From NCBI RefSeq assembly GCF_947490415.1, contig NZ_CANLGX010000006.1, positions 1 through 64,000 of the forward strand: a stretch of 64,000 nt of DNA, given 5' to 3'. The translations under genes were made by a program, and so were the position numbers. This DNA comes from an uncultured Eudoraea sp. GTDB lineage: Bacteria > Bacteroidota > Bacteroidia > Flavobacteriales > Flavobacteriaceae. How positions within the stretch are numbered: position 1 is the stretch's first letter; the number at the start of each line of letters is the position of its first letter. Below the pieces are notes generated by a model. That model had not been told where the DNA came from. It searched no databases and saw only the letters and a list, made by a program, of their open reading frames with translations. Shown piece after piece: positions 35,801 to 44,118 of the stretch.

Positions 35801-37019
35801 CAATTAACAGCGGATCATAGTCATTCGCATTATTTCTGGGTAAATCCTGGTTGGAACCTGAGGTATTAAAAAACCCTGCCGGTTCACCATTTGCCAATCC
35901 AATCCTTGTTTTTTCCTTAAGCGCCTCGCCTAAATCCTGGATGGCTACTATGTTTCTTACATTAAGTGTTTGCTGACCCCTGTTTGTGACCCAAACTTCA
36001 AGACGTGTAATTTGAACCTGACTTTTGATAAAAGGATAATTGGTTAAAGCCCCATCATACTGATCCCTAAAATATTGAGCTAAAAAAAAGTGCTTATCCT
36101 CATCGTAATCCAGAGCAGACAATTCAAAATCATTCAAGGTGCCGCCACCCTGAGCTACTACTGAACTATTTTGAGATTGCTGCTCAGAGAAAACCGCAGT
36201 TACACTGGTCCTGCCAAACTGCAATTGAGTTTTTACACCAAAAAGGCTTTGTGCTCCTCTAATCAGAGAGCTGTTTAGAGGGAAACTTACGTTACCAACC
36301 TCTATTTTTCTTATAATATCGTCTTCTGTGGGTGTGTAATCTAATTTTATTAAATTCTGAAAGTCGAAAGTAGCTTCAGTATCATAATTAGCAGTTACCT
36401 GCAGACGCTCACCAATTTTTCCCAGCAAGCTTAAACTAATACGCTGGTCAAAATCAAATGAGAGATTGGTACGGTTTCTTGGAGAAAGTGCCGGATTATC
36501 ATTTTTTTGCCAAATTACACCAAGGTCCATGGCAACAGATCCCTGAGGTATTACTTCGATAGTATTCCCCCCAAATATGGTTTCAAAAAATCCGCTATTC
36601 ACGTAGAAATTAGGAAGCAGGTTTTTTCGAGCTTCTTCGGAACCTGCTTTTTTTCCTGAGAAGGCATCTATTTTCTCCTTAAAATAGGACTTCATGTTTT
36701 CTTGTTGTACCAGATCCAAATACTGTTCAGGTGTAAGTATTATGGGATAGCTAATATCAAAATCTCCCACCATTTCAGAATAGATATATCTGTCAAGCTT
36801 GGGATCATAAGTATATTTGGAAACAATGCTATTAGGGTTCTCCAGTAAAATTCTCCCCAAGGCAAATCCTGTCTGAACAGAATCTATCTGTACAGAATCG
36901 GTTTCCTGTTCATTAGTTTCCTGAGCCCGTATTGTATTTATAACTCCAAGAAAAATGAAGGAAAGTAAAAAAAGCTTAAATGAATATGATTTAAGAATTG
37001 ATTTTGCCCCTGTTTTCAA
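29832..37019 (-). CDS. sprA: SprA, outer-membrane translocon of the type IX secretion system
   Basis: 2395 residues, the size typical of SprA/Sov. It has a signal peptide (about 1-32, ending TIRAQ) and long runs of beta-strands; the end (TTINTGFTIRYNFGN) is a typical outer-membrane barrel terminus with aromatic residues. SprA forms a giant single-chain barrel through which T9SS cargo with C-terminal signals crosses the outer membrane; in gliding species it also exports adhesins. The start is a TTG six bases after the ruvA stop, with no better ATG near, so it is read on the maeB-ruvA-sprA transcript. The order ruvA-sprA-gcvH is common in Flavobacteriia. Confidence 0.97.
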   Translation of the reverse strand: MKTGAKSILKSYSFKLFLLSFIFLGVINTIRAQETNEQETDSVQIDSVQTGFALGRILLENPNSIVSKYTYDPKLDRYIYSEMVGDFDISYPIILTPEQYLDLVQQENMKSYFKEKIDAFSGKKAGSEEARKNLLPNFYVNSGFFETIFGGNTIEVIPQGSVAMDLGVIWQKNDNPALSPRNRTNLSFDFDQRISLSLLGKIGERLQVTANYDTEATFDFQNLIKLDYTPTEDDIIRKIEVGNVSFPLNSSLIRGAQSLFGVKTQLQFGRTSVTAVFSEQQSQNSSVVAQGGGTLNDFELSALDYDEDKHFFLAQYFRDQYDGALTNYPFIKSQVQITRLEVWVTNRGQQTLNVRNIVAIQDLGEALKEKTRIGLANGEPAGFFNTSGSNQDLPRNNANDYDPLLIDNGGVLNSNIRDIATVDDGFDINTGYQVNQGFDYAILENARKLETGRDFQFDSQLGYISLNQRLSNDEVLAVAFQYTYNGEIFQVGEFANGGIDATTVTPGVEVPQINNNTLVLKLLKSNITNVNDPIWDLMMKNIYATGAFQLSQEDFRFNILYSDPTPRNYILPVVEGPGSGWPDENSPDGALQDRILLDVFNLDRLNTFNDVQSGGDGFFDFVPGITVNTQNGLLLFTKVEPFGEFLFDVLGGGTYDVDNDQGYNENQQKYVFRNMYALTKAASLQDAEKNRFKLKGRYKSEGSSGIPIGAFNVPRGSVRVTAGGRQLQEGIDYTVNYQAGTVQILDPSLQASNTPINISVENNAIFGQQTRRFTGFNIEHQFTKNFILGGTFQNLNERPLTQKSNYGVEPVNNSIFGLNANFSTEVPFLTRLVNKLPNIDTDVASNVSVRAEAAYLNPNSPKNADFQGETTTYLDDFEGAQALIDIRSSLGWSLASTPEEFRIDGEQDLETGFERAKMAWYTIDPIFYTNQRPSGINDNDISTNETRRVFIDEVFPQVDIAQGQTTVQNTFDMAYYPGEKGPYNASSNFDGLQPNQKWAGMMRSLSSTNFEQSNVEFVQFWVMDPYVDGIATGPGELVINLGNISEDILDDGRKQYENGLPGLDSNDLTTATDWGVVPATQSLVYAFDASETNRSLQDIGFDGLDDSLEAAQGYNGPAEDPALDNFQYYLNRDGGILERYLDFNNPQGNSPVTVTNTDRGSTTLPDVEDVNRDLTMNTINSYFEYRIPIKPNTTINDLYVTDISEGSTPELPNGTTLNRRWIQYKIPLSDFTDAVGGVTDFRSISFMRMYLTGFTDDVVLRFATLDLVRIDWRNYLKSLSSNNDDPTDDATIVDVNTVNIEENNSRTPIPYVLPPGVLREQLNNNNTIIRQNEQSLSFKVENLEPQDSRGVFKNVNIDIRQYKKLKMFLHAEKIVNSDYLDDDVPLVAFLRIGTDFSENFYQIEVPLKFTPFGSTTPEEIWPEINELDIALSDLTKVKSQGIADQTLNEISFYEIIDGEVVSVDEFAPRVLGQIRIGIRGNPSIGTLRSAMLGVKNIDNLPARGEVWFNELRMAGLDNNGGWAALAAVDANIADFANVTATGGKSTPGFGSVDQRPNERSREDAVAYDVVTNVSVGQLLPKKWNVQIPFNYGISEQLITPEFDPVYDDLKLEDRIDAAATQAEQDEIREQSEDYTKRTSINFIGVRKNRGPEAKPHIYDIENFTFNYSYNQTDHRDFEVASLKDQNIKTGFVYNHNFNPVSVAPFEKKDSLFTGSYLKWLKDINFNLLPTSFSVQSDYNRQFNQQRFRDVLEAGVEKLALPLLQQRNYLFNWQYALNYSLSKSLRLNITASNNNIVRNYFEEDGNPDSDINQDLNIWNGFFDIGEPNRHAQQFQLNYDIPLNKIPILDFINAQYTYTSNFDWQRGGDALNEVVQEALGDPNAVINTIQNANTHTITTALSMQRLYDQIGLKRRSGKGEVGDTPVRRDKAGNPAAGEKKPKKKSSAGFNTVIDIVTMVKRINVNYRENNGTVLPGYTQSIGFIGTTRPTLGFVFGSQKDVRFEAARNGWLTPYNEFNEQFIKRTNKQLNITATAQPVRDLTIDLLADRQFSSSLQENYEIDAGEYIPQTPNTFGNFSISTIMIGTSFSKSDEFESKNFETFKNNRLVVSERLFSDRSSPDEGLDENGYPLRYGPTSQDVILPAFFAAYTGQDVNRVNLDAFRDIPVPNWNIKYTGLMRIKSFKKMFKRFSLSHGYRSAYSINTFQTNLERSQLVNDNLPPINPETQDYLPENIINNVVLTDQFNPLIRVDFEMQSSLSILAEIGTDRAYSFSFDNNLLTEINGQDYTLGLGYRFKDVKFVTNIGGQKQRLKGDLNLKADFTLRDNLTIIRNLSLDNNQITAGQNLLSTKFTADYALSKNLNALFFFDYSFSKFAVSTAFPQTTINTGFTIRYNFGN

Positions 37020-37025
37020 ACTTAT

Positions 37026-37607
37026 TTACAAATTTTTAAGCGCTTGTTTTATAATGTCCTCTACGCTTAGAGTAGGGTCCTGGGATAAAACCTTGTCTAC
37101 AGCCTTTTCTGACTGCCTTCGGGCAAACCCGAGAACCTCTAAAGCAGATAACGCTTCTTCTTTATTTGTATTGTTTAAATTTGGTGAAACTTCGTCAATA
37201 TTATAGATTTTTAAAACCTTGTCTTTTAGGTCTAAAATAACGCGTTGGGCTGTTTTTGCACCTATACCCTTAACCGCCTGAATTGTAGGAACATCCCCAC
37301 ATGCAATTGCATTTTTAATCTGTAAGGGTGTTAGTGAAGAAAGCATGGTTCTTGCAATATTTGATCCGATTCCAGAAACAGACAGTAATAATCTGAATAT
37401 TTCTCTTTCAGAGTTTTCTGCAAAACCATAAAGGGTATGCGAATCTTCCTTTACCTGTAAGTGCGTGTAAAGTTGAATATTTTCAGAATCTGTGATTTTT
37501 GAAAAAGTATGAAGTGAAATATTTACGAAATAACCAACTCCGGCACATTCTATTACCACATAAGTGGGATTCTTTTCTACAAGCCTGCCTTTTAAATGGG
37601 TAATCAT
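37026..37607 (-). CDS. ruvA: Holliday junction branch migration protein RuvA
   Basis: 193 residues. The OB-fold N-domain starts MITHLKGRLVEKNPTYVVIECAG, the helix-hairpin-helix pair includes LLSVSGIGSNIARTML and IQAVKGIGAKTAQRVILDL, and a C-terminal domain III (about 145-193) binds RuvB. RuvA tetramers grip the four-way junction while RuvB drives migration. ruvB is also in this window (44589-45611) but 7 kb away in a separate unit. Confidence 0.96.
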   Translation of the reverse strand: MITHLKGRLVEKNPTYVVIECAGVGYFVNISLHTFSKITDSENIQLYTHLQVKEDSHTLYGFAENSEREIFRLLLSVSGIGSNIARTMLSSLTPLQIKNAIACGDVPTIQAVKGIGAKTAQRVILDLKDKVLKIYNIDEVSPNLNNTNKEEALSALEVLGFARRQSEKAVDKVLSQDPTLSVEDIIKQALKNL

Positions 37608-37634
37608 TCGTACTTTATTTGTTGATGAAATGGT

Positions 37635-39947
37635 TTATTGATCCGTCTCGTTACTTAATCCCATTTTGACTTTCCGCCTTTTCTCTCGCTCCTGAGCATC
37701 TATAACTGCCACGGCAGTCATATTTACCATCTCCTCAACACTAGCCCCCAATTGCAAAACGTGAACCGCTTTTCTTAGGCCCAGCATAATTGGACCAATT
37801 GAATCCGCAGCATGAAGTTCTTTAAGCAGTTTATAAGTAATATTTGCAGATTCAAGATTAGGGAAAATTAATGTATTCACTTTTTTCCCTCCCAGCATGG
37901 AAAAAGGGAACTGACTTTTTCGAAGTTTTTTGCTGAGCGCAAAATCAGTTTGTATTTCGCCATCCACTATTAATTCTGGACTTCTTGAGTGTAGAATCTT
38001 GACCGCTTCCCTTACCTTAATTGCATGTGGATGGTTGGAAGAACCAAAATTAGAATACGATAGAAGTGCCAAAACTGGATCAAAACCAAAGGCCATACCC
38101 AGATTGGCTGTCATCTGAGTTATCTCTGCCAATTCTTCTGCAGTAGGATCAATATTTATTGAGGTATCTGCAAGAATTAAAGGACCTCTTTGGGTAATCA
38201 TAATATGGGCCGTTGCCGCCTTTGAAACATTATTTGCTTTTCCTATGACTTCAAAAATTGGCTTCACCACATTTGCATATGCCCTTGAATGCCCTGAAAT
38301 CATTCCATCTGCATCTCCTTCAAGGACCATCATTGCCCCATAATAATTACGCTCCCTCATTTTAGTGCTCGCACCATATAAGGTAACTCCGTTCCTTTTT
38401 CTTGCTTCGAAAAACTTAGCTGCGTAACTTTTTCTTTTCGCTTCAGAAGATTCGTCCTTAGGATCAATAATTAGCACATCTGCATCAAACTCTAATTCAT
38501 TTTTCAATTCAAGGATGACCTCTTTGTTTCCCAACAAGATAGGGATAGCTATACCCTCCTCATGGGCAATTTGAGCAGTTTTCAGCACATCAATATGATT
38601 CGCTTCGGCAAAAACAATCCTTTTTGGATTTCTCTTGGCTCTACTCATCAACAGGCGCATCACCTTATTATCATCTCCGGATCGTTTTAGAAGTTCTTCC
38701 CTATACCTGTTCCAGTCTTCTATAGGGGCCTTGGCAACACCACTCTCCATGGCTGCTTTTGCTACCGCAGGTGGTATTTCGGCTATGAGTCTTGGATCAA
38801 AAGGTTTTGGAATTATATAATCCTTGCCAAAAGTTAATCTGGTTTCGCCATAAGCAATATTTACCTGTTCAGGGACTGGTTGCTTGGTCAATTCAGACAA
38901 TGCCTTTACAGCCGCCATTTTCATGGCTTCGTTAATTTTGGTTGCCCTGACATCCAGTGCCCCTCGAAATATAAATGGAAAACCCAACACATTATTTACC
39001 TGATTGGGGTGATCGGATCTACCGGTAGCCATAATAACATCATCTCTGGTGCTGCAGGCCAAGTCATATTTTATCTCAGGATCAGGATTTGCCATAGCAA
39101 AGACTATTGGGTCTTTTGCCATAGATTTAAGCATTGCCGGAGTCAGGATATCGGCAATTGAAAGGCCGATAAATACGTCTGCATCAATTATGGCTTCCTC
39201 CAAAGTGTTTATCTTCCGCTTTGTGGCAAACTCGAGTTTTTCTTTGGAAAGATTCTCTGCATCCTGGCGAATTACACCTTTGCTATCTAACATTACGATA
39301 TTCTCTGATACAGCTCCAAAGGCTTTATAAAGTCTTGTACATGAAACCGCTGCAGCCCCTGCTCCACTAACAACGATTTTTACTTTTTCAATTTTTTTAT
39401 TTGCTATCTCCAATGCATTTAACAATGCTGCAGATGAAATTATAGCCGTTCCGTGCTGATCGTCATGCATCACAGGAATATCAAGCTCTTCCTTTAATCT
39501 TCTTTCAATTTCAAAAGCTTCAGGAGCTTTAATATCCTCCAGATTTATTCCCCCAAAAGTGGGTGCAATAATCTTTACGGTTTCAACAAACTTGTCGACA
39601 TCTTTAGTGTCAAGTTCTATGTCAATACCATCTATATCCGCAAAAATTTTAAATAGTAAACTTTTGCCCTCCATAACTGGTTTGGAAGCCTCCGGGCCAA
39701 TATCTCCAAGTCCCAGGACAGCAGTACCATTGGTAATAATAGCTACTATATTTCCCTTGGCAGTGTATTTATATACATTTTCCTTATCCTTTTTAATTTC
39801 CAGACAAGGCTCGGCTACGCCGGGAGAATATGCAAGAGCCAAATCTCGTTGAGTGGCGTAGGGCTTCGTAGGAACAACTTTAATTTTACCCGGTGTAGGT
39901 TTGGCATGATAGATCAGTGCCTCTCTTCTTTTTTTCTCGTCGGCCAT
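37635..39947 (-). CDS. maeB: NADP-dependent malic enzyme with phosphotransacetylase-like domain
   Basis: 770 residues in two parts. Residues 1-430 are malic enzyme: ITNGTAVLGLGDIGPEASKPVMEGK, the metal-binding HDDQHGTAI, and the Rossmann motif VVSGAGAAAVSC. Residues 440-770 are a phosphotransacetylase-like domain, believed to be regulatory in MaeB (acetyl-CoA sensing) rather than catalytic. It converts malate to pyruvate, CO2 and NADPH. It is the first gene of the maeB-ruvA-sprA unit (27 and 6 bp gaps). NAD or NADP preference is taken from the family. Confidence 0.95.
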   Translation of the reverse strand: MADEKKRREALIYHAKPTPGKIKVVPTKPYATQRDLALAYSPGVAEPCLEIKKDKENVYKYTAKGNIVAIITNGTAVLGLGDIGPEASKPVMEGKSLLFKIFADIDGIDIELDTKDVDKFVETVKIIAPTFGGINLEDIKAPEAFEIERRLKEELDIPVMHDDQHGTAIISSAALLNALEIANKKIEKVKIVVSGAGAAAVSCTRLYKAFGAVSENIVMLDSKGVIRQDAENLSKEKLEFATKRKINTLEEAIIDADVFIGLSIADILTPAMLKSMAKDPIVFAMANPDPEIKYDLACSTRDDVIMATGRSDHPNQVNNVLGFPFIFRGALDVRATKINEAMKMAAVKALSELTKQPVPEQVNIAYGETRLTFGKDYIIPKPFDPRLIAEIPPAVAKAAMESGVAKAPIEDWNRYREELLKRSGDDNKVMRLLMSRAKRNPKRIVFAEANHIDVLKTAQIAHEEGIAIPILLGNKEVILELKNELEFDADVLIIDPKDESSEAKRKSYAAKFFEARKRNGVTLYGASTKMRERNYYGAMMVLEGDADGMISGHSRAYANVVKPIFEVIGKANNVSKAATAHIMITQRGPLILADTSINIDPTAEELAEITQMTANLGMAFGFDPVLALLSYSNFGSSNHPHAIKVREAVKILHSRSPELIVDGEIQTDFALSKKLRKSQFPFSMLGGKKVNTLIFPNLESANITYKLLKELHAADSIGPIMLGLRKAVHVLQLGASVEEMVNMTAVAVIDAQEREKRRKVKMGLSNETDQ

Positions 39948-39964
39948 GAATACATTTTGAATCT

Positions 39965-39972
39965 CAAATTTA
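39965..39972 (-). promoter_or_regulatory. Candidate -7 box for maeB-ruvA-sprA
   Basis: Minus strand TAAATTTG matches TAnnTTTG, 17 bp before the maeB ATG. No -33 TTG is found at the usual distance. Confidence 0.4.
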
Positions 39973-40146
39973 AGAGTATTTCTTGGGATACGAACATATC
40001 TTTGAATACAATTAAAATTACATCAATCTTTGGATAATTCTTTTGGAACCTTCATTAATTTTTGCAGAAATAAAGAAAATTCTCATAATGCACTATCCAT
40101 CTATAGAAGTTATGGGATAATTGAGTTTTCCTTTTTCGGTATTACC

Positions 40147-41463
40147 CTATGCCTGGGATTTTTCCGCGGTCACATTTAAGCGCATGGCCAATATCGCGGC
40201 AATAATAAAGAACCCTCCGGCAAAAAGAATCGCATTGATTGCATTGCCCCCCAACAAATATTTGTAAATCGGGCCAAACGTTAAGGTTTCAATTCCCATA
40301 GGTATCACAATCATCATATTCAAAATTCCCATATAAACCCCTCTCCGTTCTTGAGGAACCACTTTTGAAACCATGGTATAAGGTATACCCATCATGGCGG
40401 CCCATCCAATTCCGAATAAAACCATAGGCGCTAAAACCAGTAGGGAATTCTCTATAAATGGTATTACGAAGAGTGCCAAGCCGGTACCTACTAGACTAAA
40501 AGCGTATATTTTTTTACCTCCATATTTTAAGGTAAGCGGTACTAGGGCAAGCGCAACTACCATTGTAACTATATTATAGGTCAAACTCATTTGAGCGGAC
40601 TGCGATGCAGCTTCCGAAATACCATAACCCATTGTTTTCATAAACAGTGGGGTAATGTATTGAAAATAGACAAAAAGAGCGTACCATTGAAACAAATACA
40701 CCGCGCTTATCTTCCACATAAACGATGGCATTTCTCTTATAGCACTTGCTATTTCTGCAAAAGGCTTGGCAATACGCGCACCAATCGGTTGGCTCTTATC
40801 ATGATTGATTTCTTCTAATTCCTCTGCGGAAGGAGGAATTTCCGGAGTCTTTAGAACAGACCATAAAACAGTAGTTATAGAAAGGACACCTCCTACATAG
40901 AAAGAATAATACATCCAGGTAGGAACAACATCTGTGCCTTCAACAACCTCAGCACCAAATATCTTTTGAAATAAAACTATAGAACCCATAGCCAATAAGA
41001 TACCAGCCCCTACAAATAAACTTTGCATTTGATACCCTAGGCTCAACTGCTTTTCAGGTAATTTATCCCCTACAAAGGCACGATAAGGTTCCATAGCCAT
41101 ATTATTGCCAACATCCAAAATCCATAAAAGGCCTACGGCAAACCAAAGTACTGGACTAGACGGAAAAACAAATAAACACATACTTCCGATTAGCGCACCT
41201 ATTAAAAAATAAGGCTTACGTCTTCCCCATTTTGGAGACCAGGTTTTATCTGACATTGCTCCGATAATAGGCTGCACGATCAGACCCGTAACTGGACCCG
41301 CGATATTTAAAATAGGAAGCATTTCTTCAGAAGCTCCTAAAAATAAAAACAAAGGATTTATAGCAGTTTGTTGTAGTCCAAAACTATACTGGATTCCAAG
41401 AAACCCAACATTCATGTTGAAAATCTGCCAAAAACTTAAGGTCGGCTTTTTAATTATACTCAT
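40147..41463 (-). CDS. MFS transporter, SLC45/GPH-like (probable sugar uptake)
   Basis: 438 residues, twelve membrane helices. The opening SFWQIFNMNVGFLGIQYSFGLQQ and the loop 2-3 motif DKTWSPKWGRRKPYFLIGA are typical of the SLC45-like group, which includes bacterial maltose and sucrose-type proton symporters. Substrate is inferred from the family only; no glycoside hydrolase or sugar regulator adjoins. A perfect 10-bp inverted repeat lies upstream at 41591-41613. Confidence 0.85.
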   Translation of the reverse strand: MSIIKKPTLSFWQIFNMNVGFLGIQYSFGLQQTAINPLFLFLGASEEMLPILNIAGPVTGLIVQPIIGAMSDKTWSPKWGRRKPYFLIGALIGSMCLFVFPSSPVLWFAVGLLWILDVGNNMAMEPYRAFVGDKLPEKQLSLGYQMQSLFVGAGILLAMGSIVLFQKIFGAEVVEGTDVVPTWMYYSFYVGGVLSITTVLWSVLKTPEIPPSAEELEEINHDKSQPIGARIAKPFAEIASAIREMPSFMWKISAVYLFQWYALFVYFQYITPLFMKTMGYGISEAASQSAQMSLTYNIVTMVVALALVPLTLKYGGKKIYAFSLVGTGLALFVIPFIENSLLVLAPMVLFGIGWAAMMGIPYTMVSKVVPQERRGVYMGILNMMIVIPMGIETLTFGPIYKYLLGGNAINAILFAGGFFIIAAILAMRLNVTAEKSQA

Positions 41464-41590
41464 GATAAAGGTGGTTTGGTCGCTTATTCTGCCTCACAAT
41501 ATAGTATATTAAATGGTTTGGCAACTGAAACTTAACACTTAAAACAAATCGAAAATTACCGAAAACGTTGTAGTTGGCCCTTGGCCCATA

Positions 41591-41613
41591 AATGAAGTTA
41601 CACTAACTTCATT
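41591..41613. promoter_or_regulatory. Perfect 10-bp inverted repeat upstream of the MFS gene
   Basis: AATGAAGTTA, loop CAC, TAACTTCATT. It lies 18 bp past the queG stop codon and about 130 bp before the MFS start codon. There is no T run on either side, so it is a weak terminator; it could equally be an operator for a dimeric regulator of the transporter. Confidence 0.4.
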
Positions 41614-41630
41614 ACACTACCACCCTTTGC

Positions 41631-42554
41631 CTATTTGAGGAATTTGATATTTCGCTCCAAGCCGGAATACTTGGTTCGCTTCACTGCGGATTTTTGAAAT
41701 ACTTTTTTAAAAACGTCTTCCGTGATTTCTTCCCAATCCTTTTTGGTCATAGACAAAAGTTTCGGATGCGGATTAAATAGCGGTTCGCGGTGAGCTTTGG
41801 AAAACCTGTTCCAGGGACATACATCCTGACAAACATCACAACCAAAGATCCAGTCATCAAACTTATCTTTTACAGAGGTTGGAATTTCATTCTTAAGCTC
41901 TATGGTAAAATAAGAAATACATTTGCTGCCATCCACCACATAAGGTTCCACAATGGCTTCTGTTGGGCAGGCATCTATACAGGCCGTACAGCTGCCACAA
42001 TGATCCGTAACCGGGGAGTCGTATTCCAGTTCCAGATCTACAATCAGCTCCGCAATAAAGTAAAAGGAACCTATTTGTTGGGTGAGAAGATTAGAATGTT
42101 TCCCCATCCAACCCAGGCCACTTTTGGCTGCCCAAGCCTTGTCTAGCACAGGGGCGGAATCTACAAAGGCCCTGCCATGTACTTCTCCAATTTCTTCCGA
42201 GATGAATTCCTGAAGTTGTCTTAATTTGGATTTGATAACATGATGGTAATCTTGGCCATAGGCGTACTTGGAGACTTTATAGGTGTCTTCGTTTTGAATT
42301 TCCTGAGGATAATAATTCAGTAAGAGTGAAATAACAGATTTGGCCCCATCTACCAACAAGCGGGGATCCAGGCGCTTGTCAAAGTGGTTCTCCATATACC
42401 GCATCTCCCCATGCATATTGTTCTTCAGCCACTTCTCTAACCGAGGTGCCTCTTCCTCTAAAAATTCTGCTTTAGAAAACCCACAAGACAAAAAACCGAG
42501 GCGTTTGGCTTCGGTTTTTATGAGCTGAGCATTCTTATTTTTTGTGCTAAACAA
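41631..42554 (-). CDS. queG: Epoxyqueuosine reductase QueG
   Basis: 307 residues. The DUF1730 N-domain is followed by two 4Fe-4S motifs, [16 protein letters not shown] and [11 protein letters not shown], and the cobalamin-linked block [26 protein letters not shown]. It reduces epoxyqueuosine to queuosine in the wobble position of GUN tRNAs with B12 as cofactor. An in-frame stop lies three codons upstream of TTG 42554 and no ATG precedes the conserved start, so TTG is the likely initiation codon. Length is a little under the E. coli enzyme, which has a longer HEAT-like tail. Confidence 0.95.
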   Translation of the reverse strand: MFSTKNKNAQLIKTEAKRLGFLSCGFSKAEFLEEEAPRLEKWLKNNMHGEMRYMENHFDKRLDPRLLVDGAKSVISLLLNYYPQEIQNEDTYKVSKYAYGQDYHHVIKSKLRQLQEFISEEIGEVHGRAFVDSAPVLDKAWAAKSGLGWMGKHSNLLTQQIGSFYFIAELIVDLELEYDSPVTDHCGSCTACIDACPTEAIVEPYVVDGSKCISYFTIELKNEIPTSVKDKFDDWIFGCDVCQDVCPWNRFSKAHREPLFNPHPKLLSMTKKDWEEITEDVFKKVFQKSAVKRTKYSGLERNIKFLK

Positions 42555-42675
42555 AGTATTTTAAGCTTTTAAGGGATAATACCTGCGATGGCTTCAAGCT
42601 AAGATACAATTTATCCTATTGAAAATTAACTAGCTGTTGCCGGGCGGATTATGGTTGCAATTTCATTTCTCATAC

Positions 42676-42726
42676 TTACAGTAAACCCTCATTTTTTACA
42701 TATTCCATAATCTCTTCTTTATCTAA
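42676..42726 (-). other. Short open frame, possible gene remnant
   Basis: Between the P450 stop and queG a short minus-strand frame reads LDKEEIMEYVKNEGLL and a stop, directly after an upstream TAG. The composition looks like true protein (a helix with a GLL end), so it may be the tail of a decayed gene, but 16 residues are too few to identify. Confidence 0.2.
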
Positions 42727-42745
42727 CTAAATACGATTTTAATTA

Positions 42746-44080
42746 TCATACAATTGATCGTTCTTCAAAAAAGAGAGGGACTGTTATGGGTTTCAATGAG
42801 ATCAGGGGGTTAACTTCAACAGTATTAAGATCTGTACTAATTTGAAATTTCTTAATGACTTGGGCTATGGCGATGATCATCTCATACATGGCAAAATTAT
42901 TCCCCACGCACATTCTGGGACCAGCACCAAAAGGATAATAATAATTAGAATAGTCTCTTTTTAATGCGGTATCAAAACGGTCCGGATTAAATTTCTCAGG
43001 GGCTTCCCAAAAAGCAGATGACCTGTGCAATTCGTAAATAGACATTAAAACCAAGGTGTCTTTGGGAAAGCTTTGCCCCTGAACCACATCATCCGCTATA
43101 GCAGTCCTATCAATGACATATGCCGGCGGATATAGTCTTAAGGCCTCCTCTATACACTGTTTCGTATAGGTTAATTGAGACAGACACTGCATCAGGTCAT
43201 CAGCTTCCAGATCTATATTTTCAACTTCCTTTAAAACTTTATTCTGAATGGTCGGGTGTTTAGCCAACAGAAATAATGTAAAACTAAGCGCATTTGCCGT
43301 GGTCTCATGGCCCGCGGTAAACAGAATAAGGACTTCATCTATTAACTGATGCCTGGGCATATGTGTACCATCTTCATAGGTAGCATTTAAAAGCATGTCC
43401 AGCAAATCATCCTTATCTTCCTTAGAAGCCAGGCGTTCTTCGATAATATTATTTAAAATATTCCTTCCCTGTTCGGCGAGGTTCAGATGCTTTTTTATTT
43501 CACCACTTATATTAAACCACCACTTAAGGTAAGGTTGCCTCATTTCTTTAATTAACATCTTCTGATTGCGCTCGGTAAAATCCTGTAGTCGTTGCATGTC
43601 TTTTTGAATATCTGACCGACTAAAAAGGGCTTGTGCGACCACCTGGAATGCCAAATCGCCCATTAAAGGAAAAACATCCTGAGAAGTGCCGGGTTTAATT
43701 CTTTTTAATTCAGCATCAATAGCCTGTTTCATGATGCTCAATAAACCTTGGAGCTTCTTCTTGTGAAATGCAGGTTGTACCATCCGCCGGTGTACGCGCC
43801 AGTGTTCTCCATTAGAAGTAAGAATTCCGTGTCCAATATATTTGGCTAAATCGACTGTTTGAAGTTCTGATTTCTGATACTTCTTATGCTGTTTTTGAAG
43901 TATATGTCTAATTATGGTAGCATCCCGAGTGAAAATTACAGCTTTCCTAAACCCAATTTTGACCCTGAAAATATCGCCATATTTTTCAAAATTCGCCCTG
44001 TGAAAAGGCAAGGGGTTTTTAAGAATTGTTTTTCTGTTTTTAAAAACGTCGAATTGAGAGATGGTATGGAGGTCTTTCAT
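42746..44080 (-). CDS. Cytochrome P450
   Basis: About 444 residues from the ATG at 44080. The I-helix motif AGHETTANA, the ExxR motif EEALR with LYPPAY, the PERF-like region PEKFNPDRF, and the heme loop FGAGPRMCVGNNFA with its Cys ligand are complete, so it should be an active monooxygenase. It resembles the soluble CYP102/CYP4-like class in bacteria; substrate and redox partner unknown. The frame extends to an ATG at 44119, but those 13 codons are the 25-bp repeat plus linker (44093-44117), not conserved P450 sequence. The repeat ends 12 bp before the true start. Confidence 0.92.
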   Translation of the reverse strand: MKDLHTISQFDVFKNRKTILKNPLPFHRANFEKYGDIFRVKIGFRKAVIFTRDATIIRHILQKQHKKYQKSELQTVDLAKYIGHGILTSNGEHWRVHRRMVQPAFHKKKLQGLLSIMKQAIDAELKRIKPGTSQDVFPLMGDLAFQVVAQALFSRSDIQKDMQRLQDFTERNQKMLIKEMRQPYLKWWFNISGEIKKHLNLAEQGRNILNNIIEERLASKEDKDDLLDMLLNATYEDGTHMPRHQLIDEVLILFTAGHETTANALSFTLFLLAKHPTIQNKVLKEVENIDLEADDLMQCLSQLTYTKQCIEEALRLYPPAYVIDRTAIADDVVQGQSFPKDTLVLMSIYELHRSSAFWEAPEKFNPDRFDTALKRDYSNYYYPFGAGPRMCVGNNFAMYEMIIAIAQVIKKFQISTDLNTVEVNPLISLKPITVPLFFEERSIV

Positions 44081-44092
44081 TGATAAGCTATC

Positions 44093-44117
44093 TGTCAGGC
44101 TGAGCGCAGTCGAAGCC
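44093..44117 (-). repeat. Inverted copy of 25-bp repeat, left side of GIY-YIG cassette
   Basis: On the minus strand it begins GGCTTCGACTGCGCTC and ends AGCCTGACA. It is the perfect reverse complement (25 of 25) of the copy at 44551-44575. Each copy holds a short GGCT/AGCC stem around a 12-nt loop. It starts 2 bp past the GIY-YIG stop codon and lies inside the extended P450 frame. Confidence 0.9.
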
Positions 44118-44118
44118 A

